This document shows, in pieces, positions 45,937 through 57,635 of a stretch of 64,000 nt of DNA. Under the pieces are notes generated by a model. That model searched no databases. It saw only the letters and a list, made by a program, of their open reading frames with translations, and was not told the DNA's origin. Where the stretch lies: positions 186,001-250,000 of the forward strand of contig JAJGOT010000286.1 in assembly GCA_022457155.1 (NCBI GenBank), written 5' to 3'. Source of the DNA: Cladopsammia gracilis (taxonomy: Eukaryota > Cnidaria > Anthozoa > Scleractinia > Dendrophylliidae). A program made the position numbers and the translations under genes. Every line of letters starts with the position of its first letter. The stretch's first letter is position 1.

Positions 45937-48143
45937 TTCCTTCAGCTATTCTTGCCCGAGGTCCCGTGGCAACTAAAGCCTACAACAATGCTCTCCTTGA
46001 TGGAAAGGCATGCATAAAAAGAGTACCAATCATGATAATTGGGCAGGATCGGACAGGGAAGACAAGTCTGAAGAAATCTTTAAAAGGAGAAAAGTTCAAT
46101 GCAAACGAATCCAGCACTGAAGGAATAGAGACCGACCTTTCACATTTTAACGTTTCGACGGAGATTTGGAGACCGCGCAAAAAGGACAAAGAAACTGATT
46201 CCGAGTCAAACGTTTTGTTTGAGAAGCACGCGGCTAAATTGATACTTGAGAGTTTAAAGAAAGGAAAAACAAACTCTCTGGATTTCGAAGAGTCATCTGT
46301 AACAGAACAAACAACTCGGTTTGGACAGCGAAACGGACAAGGCAACAGTGGTACTGAGCCATCAGCTACAGAATCTGAAGGAACTGAGAGGGGAACCGAG
46401 AAAAAGAACCGTCAACTGATTGCAGCAAATCTACCAGAAAACCTAGCTACATTGGTGGAAAATATGCTGGACAATGATAAAAAGATTGAAGAAGAGGACG
46501 AAATTTATTCAATTCTTTGGGATTTTGGTGGACAGTCAGTTTACTACACTACCCATCCAATCTTCCTAACAGATGGAGCCATCTACATTTTAGTTTGTGA
46601 CCTAAGTCGTAATCCACACGAGAAAGCTAACACTCCTGCCAGAAAAGGACTGTACAAGAACGAAGAAGACATTTGCTGCAACAAGACAAATCTGGACTAC
46701 CTTGACTTTTGGATGACATCAGTTTATTCTTTGGTTGGTTCAGATACTATTGGTCAGGACACCTCACCCGCAAGATTGCCTCCAGTGTTTTTGGTATGTA
46801 CTCATGCCGACAAGCCTTATTGTAGTACTGATCCCAGGAAATTGGCCCTTGAAATCTACGGAGTTTTACGAGCGAAAGCTTACAAAAGACATCTGTTTAA
46901 AGACGTCTTTGTTGTCGACAACACAAAGTCAGGAAGCGGAAATGAGTGTTCAGAGGTAGTCCGCTTGAGAGAAGAAGTACTCGCTGTTGCCCAACAACTT
47001 CCACAGACGAAAGAGGCCATTCCACTAAAGTGGTTGAATTATGAAAATATGCTTCAGCTCTTGCGTAAAGAGCATAGGAAGTGGATACCCATCAGTGAAG
47101 CCAGGCAGATTGCCTCTGATAAATGCGGGATAGACGATGATGAACAATTTCAGACTTTGCTTGATTTTTTACATGATCAAAGAGTTTTGATTCATTTTAA
47201 CGAAACAAAAGAGTTGCAAAACATGGTGATTTTGGACCCCCAGTGGCTCATTGATGTCTTCAAAAAGGTAATAACTATTAAGCAGTACGAGCACACAGAA
47301 GACACCGTTGAAGAGCTTTGGCGCAAGTTGGAGGAGACTGGAATCTTGGATGAAAGGCTCCTAGATCATGAATGGAAACCCTTGTTTGACATGAACAGCG
47401 AAGAAACCCGCACAAGCCTTGTCGCAATAATGGAGAGATTTAGCTTGCTCTGTTCCTGGCCATCTGACAGTGCTAACAAGCAGTACCTTGTACCATCCAT
47501 GTTGATGTCGCCTCCCACAGATGACGTCCTTGAATTCCTTGCTTCTGTACGAATCCCTTCACTCTTTGTGAGGTTTGAATCGGGTCGAGTGCCTCCAGGT
47601 CTATTCTCGCGATTAGTCCTGCAGTTTTACCAGTGGTGCAGCGAAGAGTGGAAGAGCAAAATAAACCCCGAACTGTTTAATAATTTTGCTCTGTTCCACA
47701 TTCGTCCTGATCAAGGGACATCTGTCATCTTGTTGTGCCATTCCTCATCTATAGAAATCGCTCTTCACGATGGAAGCGATTCTCTTGGAGCGATGGTGGC
47801 AGGTTTCCCCGATGATAATTTTGATCTGACCACAAGTCGTGCTATTCATTGGCAGTTGAGAATGATTCTCGAGTGTATGCGAAAGGAGTTCGGCTGGCTA
47901 AAGACCATGAGGTACGAAATGTGCGTCTGCTGTCCAGTATGTCCTCAAAAAGGCTCTGTCATATGCCGTACGCATGATGTGCGTGGCTGCGAGTGTCTCC
48001 ACTTGTTATCAGAATCGGAACTGCAAAAGTGTCAATACTGCACAAGACCTGGTTTTCGTGGAGATTGTAGGATTCGCATCGAGATGTTTGCACCTTGGTT
48101 TCCATTTTCAGATGCACAAGAAAGCGGGATTTCACTTAATCAG
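45937..48143 (+). CDS. Roc-COR GTPase exon (ROCO family) with Cys-rich tail
   Basis: ROCO proteins couple a Roc GTPase to a COR dimerisation domain; metazoan members include LRRK, DAPK1 and MFHAS1. Here the Roc P-loop is GQDRTGKT (46041), switch II is DFGGQ (46521) and the base-recognition motif is THADKP (46800). A charged, Ser/Thr/Glu-rich insertion of about 90 residues lies between the P-loop and switch II. COR follows (WLNYENMLQLLRKEH, VILDPQWLIDVFKKV), then a Cys/His-rich segment (CVCCPVCPQKG, CQYC). The exon opens in phase 1 (codon G|TT), matching start exon and microexons. The donor CAG|GTTGGT at 48144 is phase 0. Unspliced, the frame runs only to 48224, giving a form without the Death domain. 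No LRR or kinase domain is visible. Confidence 0.85.
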
Positions 48144-48450
48144 GTTGGTTCATGTCTTTCCCCAAACCAAGAATGTTGTATTTATGTCATCACCAAGCGT
48201 ATACTTTCCATTGTCAAGTATTAATTCATTTTTTGAACTTTAAAGAACCTTTATAGACCCATAGACATATTAACTATAAACTATATAACTGTACAATTCG
48301 CAACTAGTGTACCCTGAATTATCCACAGCAACAACAACTACAAAAAAGTAGAGAAAACAATAATGTAATTATGTCCTATTTCAGCAAGACGAAATATTAC
48401 GAGATACGTGCAAGTGGTTATAATAATCATTACTATTGTTTTCTTCACAG

Positions 48451-48508
48451 CCGCAAGCTGCTACTGGATGTGAAGTCGAAGAAAGAAGCTCTCTCTCTTA
48501 CAAAGAAG
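48451..48508 (+). CDS. Linker exon of the Roc-COR-Death gene
   Basis: After TTGTTTTCTTCACAG, 58 nt read PQAATGCEVEERSSLSYKE plus one base, then GTAAGA. Enters in phase 0, as the Roc exon donor requires, and leaves in phase 1. No domain; polar linker. Confidence 0.65.
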
Positions 48509-49221
48509 GTAAGATCAATTGTATCTACATCTACATCTACATATACATTTTATTGGGTCGGTAAAAGTGCTTGTGGACAACACACCATGCATAGGCCTTG
48601 TTTTAAACCTCTATTAATATAATTATGATCCATTTTTTACTAAAATCGTTCCCACTATTCACTGCTTTAGTTGCATACAATTTTTGCGTCGTAGTTAAAA
48701 GTATTTTTACAATTCATCTCTTTCTTTCCTCTTCCCTCTTTTACAATGCTGTGTATAACTGGGCTTGTTAATGTGTAATCATTTGCTGAGATCCCAAAAA
48801 TGTGCGTTTTTTTCACATTTTCAAAGAGAGAAACGAATCGATGTAATTCAGCCCTAATGCTATTCATTTGTACAACCTTTCCAATTATACTTCTGCCTGC
48901 GATTGTAGGTTATTGAATGAAAGTTCCTTTCTTGCGATTAATTAAAATAGTACTGCCTTGATTTTACGAAACGATAAAAGAGCAGCGATTCACTGCCAAG
49001 ACTGCCTAATTTCAAAAGTTTAAAACAATTCAAATTGCAATTTATAAATTATTGAAATACATAGACAGTTGCTTTCATTTGGTAATTTCATCCACAAGCT
49101 TAAAGTTACAACCAAATGAAATGACCCAACCTTCGATGATGAATAATGTATTATCCGTTTGGCAACTGGTGATCAGTTTCTTTTTAAGTGTTGTTTTGTC
49201 ACATATCTTTGTATTTTGAAG

Positions 49222-49458
49222 AAAAATCACTCACCCTCCCTGATAGCGTTCTTCAGGCCATTCAGTCTCAGTCAAGCGACTGTAAGGATATTGTAGTTCG
49301 ATTTCAAGAGTGTCTTCAGTTGACTGATCCAGCAGCTCTAGAGAATCCAGACCCCGAGACTAAAAGATGGATTCGCTGTCTCGCCAATACCGCTAAATCT
49401 CAAAACAGGACGGACCTAGTTGAGTATTTGAGGACGATAACATCGGCCGGCACCACCG
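49222..49458 (+). CDS. Helical exon before the Death domain
   Basis: Acceptor TTTGTATTTTGAAG, donor GTGAGT. Reads E-KSLTLPDSVLQAIQ... to ...TSAGTT with phase 1 at both ends. The about 79 residues look like an amphipathic helical bundle (WIRCLANTAKSQNRTDLVEY) and could be a diverged Death-fold or a linker; I cannot assign a family. Confidence 0.7.
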
Positions 49459-50019
49459 GTGAGTTTGCAACAGCTTATAACAGGTGATCATGAACTGTTT
49501 TAACAGGGGAAGTCTCGTCCTTAGATTATTTCTTGTGTAGTACAAAATTTGTGAGCTGCGTAGCGCTCGCATAAAGGTGGAATCTTGGAAATTATCAAGT
49601 GAATTAATAATTATCATACGAATGCATGTTACGCGGCTCGAACACTCTATGTCAAACTAGTTTATCTTCCGACCCGTCCTTAGCTTACCTACACCCGTAT
49701 GAACCTTAAAATTCTATATATATATATATATCCAACAAGCTTCTTAACGGTATTTCGAATTAACCACTCTGTGCACGTGTAGTTTGCACAATTGCAGCAT
49801 TCAACTATAACAAAATCACAAGTTTAAACTGCTTGTGGCACCTTTTATACGTCAATTTAAATATCGAATAGATACCAATATTTATCGCGCTAATTTCGTT
49901 TTACTACACCACTAAATACCATGAGTTGTTAAGTGTGTATAACTTAAGAGTACTTGACTGGCTGCTACAACTTTTTTATCTTTTGTCCCTTCATATCTTA
50001 TTGTTGTCTTTTAAACCAG

Positions 50020-50097
50020 GACCCTTGTTGGACGAGAAGCTTGATGTTCGATGTATCCCTTTCAGGCTGAGAAAGGAATTAACATTCAGTCTCTGTG
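50020..50097 (+). CDS. Death domain, first part
   Basis: Acceptor GTCTTTTAAACCAG, donor GTAAGT, phase 1-1, 78 nt. Encodes LDEKLDVRCIPFRLRKELTF, similar to the first helix of UNC5/ankyrin-type Death domains. Confidence 0.75.
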
Positions 50098-50373
50098 GTA
50101 AGTGCGTGCATACTAACTTTATTTGTCATAATGGGATTATTAGGGCTGAGGCAACATACCAGGTTGACTAGAAGATCCTCTAACACGTTGTGTACTGTGT
50201 CCCTTTGTTACATCCCGAAACGTAGATAAGAGTTTTACGTAATTCAAGAGCCTTTCCAATGTAAAGTCAGATTGCATGTCAAAATATAATTCTCGATTTT
50301 TTGATCCCAGTATAATTACATTTCCATTCTCCCGTTACATTTTTTTATATTACATGTGCATTTTTCCTTTGAG

Positions 50374-50567
50374 GTGGAGACGAATGGAAAATGTTTGCAG
50401 AAAAGCTAGGCATGTCATACAATGAGATCCGTTTCCTTGATAAGAGAACCACCAACCCCTGCGACGTTGTCCTTGATCTGATGGCAAATCACCACTTTTT
50501 GAGTGTTGGAGAAGTCTACGACCAGTTAGTGAAAAGTGGGCTTCCAGGATCAGCTGATTTACTGTAA
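50374..50567 (+). CDS. Death domain, second part, and stop
   Basis: Acceptor TTTTTCCTTTGAG, phase 1. Reads G-GDEWKMFAEKLGMSYNEI (the conserved Trp and Leu-Gly of Death domains), then a helix ending in ...GLPGSADLL and TAA at 50565. Death domains bind other Death domains in apoptosis and innate immune signalling. Being C-terminal to Roc-COR, it is the likely output module. An ATTAAA at 50761 may be the poly(A) signal. Confidence 0.8.
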
Positions 50568-50760
50568 ATAAGAAGCTTTAGTATGTTTCTGCTCTGTGCC
50601 ATGTGTCCAGATGGATTGCCTCGTGACAATGCGGCTCAGATCAGATACATTTAGGTCGTAGTACGAGTTCGTACAAGATTAAATACGAGTACGACTTTTC
50701 AAACATAGTGTTCATGCTTTGGATTTTTATGTTTCACACCAATGTTATTTCTATGGCCTT

Positions 50761-50766
50761 ATTAAA
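50761..50766 (+). terminator. Possible poly(A) signal
   Basis: ATTAAA about 195 bp after the stop codon; no stronger AATAAA lies closer. Confidence 0.3.
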
Positions 50767-51054
50767 AGTTTGCAACAGAAAGCAAAACTATGATACTGTC
50801 CTGAGCAACTCTTTAATATTGTAACACTGTTGTTTATAGTTTGATTCGTGGATCAATCAGTATTTTGTTATATAAAGCATAGCACAATCGTACCTTACAT
50901 AAAACACCACTTATAAATAATTACAGCATATATTCCTGAACTAGGACAGTTATTATATTTGCAATGTTAGCAATTTCAGTATACAAACAATACAACTTTA
51001 GCAAAATGTTACGTGATATTTAGCCGTAATGCAAAGTGATATTAGTTATAGAGA

Positions 51055-51270
51055 GTAAGCCGTTAGTCAAGTTCTTTCAATGTCGGACTTTCGACCTGAT
51101 GGTCAGTGTTTCAAAACGTGGTCTCTACCTCGTGTTTTGGTGCTAAGTAAGACACTCCACTCAAAATAACTTTTATACACCAAGGTGTATGAATGGGTAC
51201 TTGGAAAAAATACTTGGGAAAAGGTAACAATATCTCATCCAGGAGGAGCACGGGCGAGTAGTGATGCTTC
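51055..51270 (+). mobile_element. Decayed tRNA-type SINE
   Basis: Resembles the 10950-11256 SINE on the plus strand: GTCGGACTTTCGACCTG, then TTATACACCAAGGTGTATGA and GAATGGGTAC. The remainder of 50768-53295 has no gene I can support; a short poly-A stretch lies at 51720. Confidence 0.45.
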
Positions 51271-53295
51271 TAGTCTCTTTTTCTTACAGCAACCGACTCA
51301 TTCAACCCATGCAATGGATAGACTTGCTTCAATTCTCCCGTGTTTTTTTCTGCAACGATAAGAATTTTTGATGCTGTAAGACGAAACGCTTGGATTGCAC
51401 GAGAGCGCCTTATTTGTGATTGAGTGCGTGGAGTGGAAAAGCAAAGCACACTAAAAGTAAGTCCATCGAATGGAATAATGAGCATGGACTTTACCGTCTT
51501 TATTATGGAAATAATTTTGTTCTTTTTATAATTTGTTGAAGATGAAATGTTTGCAAAATATTATCCACCAAGTTATACCGCAAAACATTTTTTGGTAAAT
51601 TTTTATGTAAATTGTTTCGACGTAAAAGATGTGGGTGAGTTTGAATATATAGTGTCGAAAAGGCTATCCCACGTGATTCGAAAACAAAAGCAAAGACTGT
51701 TAAAGTCAACCGAAAAAGTAAAAAAAAAAAAAAGAATGAAAATAAAAAACATAGGACTCTAATGAATTTTTTTAATCAAAGTTTATATTTACCATTAGAG
51801 GTCAAGATGCAAGGCCGAACTGATTACCGCTTATAAAAATGCGGTAGAATAGTCTGATCGTTTGGTTGACGACTAAATGATTGCAAGAGATAAAAAAGAA
51901 ATTAAGACAACGATAGTTAGACCGCATTTACAAAAACAAAACTTTTTATGGAAATAGTGCGGCATTGTTTATCAGCGAACAGACAGCGATGATAAAACCA
52001 TTCAGATTCGCATATTCGTAATAGACCGTGTTGAATGTTATAATTCTTATGTCGTGTCATAGACTAACTGTACGAGTGAGAATTGTCAGTGCTGAGATGT
52101 TTGGCAAATGGTATAATTTTGCTTTGTAGTACTCCTCAAATGAGTGCTTGCATTTGTTTGTTTTCTTATAGAGCTTTTGTAATCGTCGACAGCAATATAT
52201 CTTTTTGAAATCGAACAATTATAGTCAGTCAGCAATATATATTTTTAAGTATTTATCTGGGTTAATGTTTTCTCAGATAAATCCATAGTTTTGAAGAAGT
52301 TAATTATGTTAGTTTGTAGATAAAATAGTTACTTTACTTTTAGTTGAAAGTAGTAGAGGTAACGGACATAAATCACTCATAAGCAAAAGAGAATGTAACG
52401 CGGTTGGCGTTTGGTGAATTGTGAACGTGGGACGACAGTAAAAAGATGGAGGTGTTTTATGATTTCTAAACAAATAGAGAAATTGATGAGTGAAAAACAG
52501 AACTAAGAAGTTAAGATCTCCATTTTTCATGTCAACCATTTCATGACAACTGGTATTCACCTACTGAAGTATTGCATGAGCAGCGACGTAACCGCTGTAG
52601 TCTGAGAGAGATCCATTTTAAGGAAGCAATGTCACCTACATGTATTTTTATGATTCACTTTGAAAAGCCCGAAACATTAAACATGTCAAAATGAAAAATT
52701 AAAGTCCAACCGTTTATAACATTACTAGAATGAAAATAGATTGCAACTCGAAAAAAATTGGCTAATTATAATAGTTTTCAAGTTCTTTCCTGTGTCATAG
52801 AGAAAACTTTCTGCTGAAAGCTTAATTTATATATTCTTTTCTCCCGTTCAGAAATTACTAGATAGTTTTCTTTTTTTGCTATAAGACAATCCCGTGTCTG
52901 AGAAAAGGTTCTAAGTCAAATACTTCGGATAGGTTACAACACAAACAGCTAAATCTGGTGCCATTGCACTTTTTATAAAAGAAGTCCATTAGGAGGAAGT
53001 TGACTGTCTTTGAGTGTTTAGTTAATTATCATCAGTATTTATGTGGTATATGGTGGTACTGAGCCTGTAGCCTTGATTAATATGTGAAAAGACTGAACTG
53101 AAGTTCTCTTTTTGTGCTTTGGGAATAGTTTTGTGATTCGCTTGAAATCAGAAACTATGCGGGTGATACACAAGTCTACACGCGAGAACATTGTTCCGAA
53201 AGTTTTATCCGAAAGTGGCAAAGTTAGTCAAAGTCACGACTTTTGTTCTTTTGTAGTACTCATGCTGTGAACCTGGGTACCCCGTGGACGTGTAT

Positions 53296-53396
53296 TTTTA
53301 TCCTTGGTTCAAATTTTATTTTCCTTTGTTTTTGGCTATGGTAAAGTATGATAATGAGTTTTAAACAAAGGAAAATAAAATTGAACCAAGGATAAA
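53296..53396. mobile_element. Short foldback MITE
   Basis: Arms TTATCCTTGGTTCAA and TTGAACCAAGGATAA, extending inward through TTTTATTTTCCTTTG and its inverse, with an about 30-nt loop. Confidence 0.65.
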
Positions 53397-54109
53397 ATTG
53401 AACCACAACATATATAACCTTAATTACCGATTGCGTAAATAAAGCCAAACTTAAAAGCATTTGATGGAGCTCTTAGTCTGTTAGTTTTTAATATAAGTAG
53501 ATAAATGTCTTTCAGTATATGATACGTGTCATCTTGACACCGTTAATAGTAAACGACGTATAAACATTGATAAATATTCTGGTTGGCCTGATTGAAATCA
53601 GTCGAGACCCAGTTTTGTTAAATGCCAATAAAACTTTATTTAGGCAATCGGCCCTAAGTTTCAGTTTCTGATGAAAGGGAACATACAAGGAAACATGAAT
53701 GTAAGTTAGAAAGCCTGTAAAGGGACTGAAGGTCTTATTTTTATCTCTGAATTAAAGCTAAGATTTGTGTGTTGATGTTTGCCTTGTTTCTAGCAGGGCG
53801 CGATACTGTTGCTCTGCAGGGAGGCAGTTAAGGCCTGTTCCTGACACGAACGCGACCACGAACGCGAACGCGGCGTTCGCATTGGATTGCGTATAAGCAA
53901 TTTGTATGAATCCGTTTATACCAAAGGCGACCACGAACGCGGCTGGAAATTGGAAAGTCGCAGAGATTGCCTCAAGAGCGAATTTTTATGCGATGGTCGC
54001 ACGAACTATTTCTTGTCAACCAATCACTTCTTTTGTTTTCGTGTAATACGGCCCAGGTGACACGCGGTACGCGTAAAAAATTTGACTTTGTAGCGCACCG
54101 GTTGACAAC

Positions 54110-54223
54110 ATGTCGGACAAAACTGAACTGCTAATTGTGGAAGTTGAAAAACACCCAATTTTATACGACAAAGGCCGTCGTGATTTTAAAGACGTAGAGA
54201 AAAAGAAAAATGCGTGGAAATGA
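54110..54223 (+). pseudogene. MADF/Myb-like N-terminal fragment
   Basis: A 37-codon frame reads MSDKTELLIVEVEKHPILYD followed by KGRRDFKDVEKKKNAWK and stop. This is the typical opening of MADF (Myb/SANT-like) proteins encoded by Harbinger elements, cut after the Trp of helix 2. Confidence 0.65.
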
Positions 54224-54233
54224 AGTTCCTTTA

Positions 54234-54425
54234 CTAGGTGGTGATATTCGCCATAAGTATGACGCTTCTGTAAAATCGGGTGTACAGATATACGCCTGTA
54301 TCTCCTCTTCCTTCCCTCCTCCGTGTGAAGAGGTAAAATGCCAAAATGTCATCAGAATCTGTGTCTGAGGCGTTTGCTGCCATTTTCATGAGATGGTGCA
54401 TGGCAGCACACATTGCGACTGTCAC
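54234..54425 (-). pseudogene. Possible Harbinger transposase N-terminal fragment
   Basis: The minus-strand frame contains DSDDILAFYLFTRRREGRGD, similar in style to the start of Harbinger nucleases. It has no DDE residues and ends inside the element. Confidence 0.35.
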
Positions 54426-55866
54426 AGTCCGAATTACCGCGTTCTGTTTATATGAACGGTGGTTCCAGTGCGAACTTTCGAGCGGAAAGTCGCGCGCAAA
54501 GTCGCAATGGTCGCGTTCGTGGTCGTGGTCGCGCTCTGTATTATAAACAGGCCTTTAGGAAGAACTTTACGTGTGGGACGAATTTTTGACACAATTAAAA
54601 CTGAGTGTAGCTCCCATCTGTAATGGTGAAGTGTATTCCTCAAAATGTTTGATTTGGGGTGTGTGGTCTGCTTCTTAAAACCTTTGCCAACTTTCAGACC
54701 CAACTTTACAATTTGCCCTTCTCGTTTTTAGATATCATCCACCTGGCAGGCCAAAATGCCTTTTGGACTAGAAGGCAAAACAAAACTGTCAAATTTAATA
54801 ACATTTTTAGACTAAAACAGCACATACCTCTAAAGTTTTTATAGGTAGCTCTCACCCTGGATATCTATGGAAATCGTTTCAGACTCGTCCCCAGTCGCTA
54901 TCTCTCTAAGACGGACTCCCAGCTCGAAAAAATAAAAACTGACGAGTAAATGTGCTCAGTCCTATCACGGAACTTTTCGCTAAACGTGCTAAATAATTTT
55001 TTTGTTATACGACACGGTCATCTTCTCCAAAGTGGTAAAAGTTTTTAATAGTGTTTTTTTCCTTCTAGCGCGAGGTCAGAATAGTGTAATAACGTGCCTG
55101 TTTGCAGTTGTTTTAGTGCGTATTCGCACTTTTAGTGCGTTCGTACTTTTAGTGCATTTGAGTGCGTATTCGTACTTTAACTGCATTTAGTACGTGTTCT
55201 TAAAGGGACACTGTCGAGTGTCTGTCAAGCGAGGAGTTTGCTTTAGCTTTAAGCTTGCTTTATTATCTTGTGAATAGGAAGAAAAAATCGCCAAAAGTGA
55301 TGAAAACAAAGAAATATGAACAAAATAACGGCTAAAAAGATCAAAATTCCACAAGATGGCAATTCATGAAATCCATTTTGTCAAAACTGTAATCCACTTC
55401 CATTCATGCAATCCTGCTTCTGTTTTGCTATATAGAATTTTTTTTTTATCCAGTTGTTATTTCCGCGGGACAGTGTCCCTTTGATTTTCTCCAACGACAG
55501 CACAAACATTTTCGCTGATTTCGTTGGCTGATAAAAGTCCTGGTACAAAGGAGTTAGAGTAAAGCACGTTACAGACGACCAATGTTTCTATGGCAAGTGT
55601 CCGTGACAAGTTTTACAAGTTTTACTTGCTCGTGTGTATGAATAACAAGTTTTCTTTGACAAATTTTGCCTTGACAAGTTATATTTGCCCGTGTGAACGA
55701 ATAAACAAGTAATCTTTGACAAGTTTTCTTTGTAGCCAACAATACAATTGTACAGCGGACGAAGGAAACACAACGCCATTTTTGCGGCATTTATATAAAA
55801 AAAAATAATAATGACCAAGTTAAGTGGTCCTAAACTCTAAAAATGCAAAAAGGTGTATTTGGCTTC

Positions 55867-55966
55867 TGATATCGTGCTCTTCACACGCGTTGATACCGTG
55901 CTCTTAACACGGCGTTGATACCGTGCTCTTCACACGCGTTGATACCGTGCTCTTCACACGCGTTGC
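55867..55966. repeat. Minisatellite, about 25-bp unit x 4
   Basis: Four copies of CGTTGATACCGTGCTCTTCA-type units (the first and third slightly varied). The surrounding 54555-57456 interval has no gene I recognise; ATT-rich runs lie near 56055-56085. Confidence 0.8.
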
Positions 55967-57456
55967 TTCTACTTCAAGTTTTGATTGGATGACTGGGTTT
56001 ATTACTCATGCGCGTAGCGGCATGAGGTAAGGTTTCGGCTCCGTTTTTCTTGTTATTATTTTTATTATTATTATTTTTATTTTTTGTGTCTCGATTTTGC
56101 ATGCAAATTTATGCAAGCATATTTTAAATTGTACACTTCCGGTTCATAGCTTTGCCACTACACTTCCTGTTTAATGACTTCCGGCTACTCTCAAGTTACT
56201 CAAGTGTCACGACAGCGTCTCCTACAACCCTACTTACATTAGAAATGTTCATGTTTGGTATATATAAGACTTAGAAGAATCATCTCCGTCATTGTGGTAC
56301 AGCCTTCATTTCCAAAACAATCAATAGTAAACAACGTGGTTTGCAGGAACGATGACTGAATGAAAGGAGTACTCTTCGCCATGTCGGACATCTTCTTATC
56401 ATGTTTAAAATATATCATGAAACTAACTTACGCATGCGCATGAGTATAGGCTGCTAGGAGCCCCTTGTTTGCTTTTATTATTCTGGCATGGTTTAAAATA
56501 TTATTATTCTCTATATCAAACCAGGCCTTGATCGAGGTCATCAGAGAACATCACCATCATCATCATCTGCTTGATATTTTGACGGAAGTTACCAAGCGGG
56601 TGGTTGACCGACAGAACAGACAACCCAACATGGGTTACCCTGTGCAGGTTCCAGCTCCTATGCACACGCTAATCAAACATCTGTATCTATAAGGGGACTG
56701 AGTCACAGTATGCTTTACATGTCAATGATGTAACTAGAATGTGAACATTATCCAATAAGTTAGCATAACCCTGTAAAAAGTAGTCTGCCTTTGGTCGACC
56801 TCTCAACTTTGGACCATTGCCTTGAGGGGGATCCAATATAATACTGTCAATACTGACAGGAACTGACTATCAGAAAATGTAAAGAAAACCTAAAGGTACC
56901 AGGACCTTGTTTTGAGGGTTGCTCTGATTAAGAATGCGTTCGATTGAACGTATGACGGAAATTGAATAGGAAGAATGGTCACAAAAAATCGCGTTTTTCG
57001 GGATTTGAGAGCCGCTGAAAAATTAAACATCTCTTAAAGTGGTACTATAAGCATGTTTTGACAGATTTATACTGCAAGTGTGCCTCAACAGTCAATTTTC
57101 AAAGACTATTCTGTTTATTCCTATTCCGAAATACCGTCAATCGAACGCGTCTTTAGTTGCATTCCTAACAATAAATATTAAATCATTTTTTTCAAATGCT
57201 TTCTAAGTATGTCTCAAGCAAGAGCTTGACTTAAGCGCACTTGAGATTCTCAAGTATAAACACTTCAGAAAATTAGGGTTCACACCTGATGAGAAAGTTT
57301 ATTACTTGGAACATACGCTGTCAATCACTGTCAATTTTTTGCGCCGCTGCACGTACCTTTTTGTCAGCTTCTGTTTTCCCATTGGTCACGTGCCTTATCA
57401 AGTGTGGTGTAGATCATACTTGGCGGCGTACTTCGGCTCCTTTGAAATAGAACCAA

Positions 57457-57635
57457 CAAACTGCAAGGCTGATCTGACTACGTAAAAAAGTAGACTTTGC
57501 GAGACACCAATACGACAGAAGCCGATAAAGCAAGGTAGCAACCGCGGACAGCTGCTACCCTGCTTTATCGGTTTCTGTCGTATTGGTGTCTCGCAAAGTC
57601 TACTTTTTATGTAGTCAGATCAGCCTTGCAGTTTG
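57457..57635. repeat. Large hairpin, arms about 85 bp
   Basis: The left arm starts CAAACTGCAAGGCTGATCTG and the right arm ends CAGATCAGCCTTGCAGTTTG on the same strand. Arms pair almost perfectly around a short central loop near CAACCGCGGACAGC. Probably a foldback element. Flanks (57636-58131) hold no recognised gene. Confidence 0.85.

Larger units (their letters stand above)
53831..54554. mobile_element. PIF/Harbinger deletion derivative
   Basis: Inverted ends AGGCCTGTT and AACAGGCCT with TTA on both sides (53828-53830, 54555-54557); TWA duplications are the PIF/Harbinger signature. The subterminal regions are rich in CGCGACCACGAACGCG motifs. It keeps the first exons of two divergent genes: a MADF-type DNA-binding start (54110-54223, plus) and a transposase-like start (minus). 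Confidence 0.75.
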
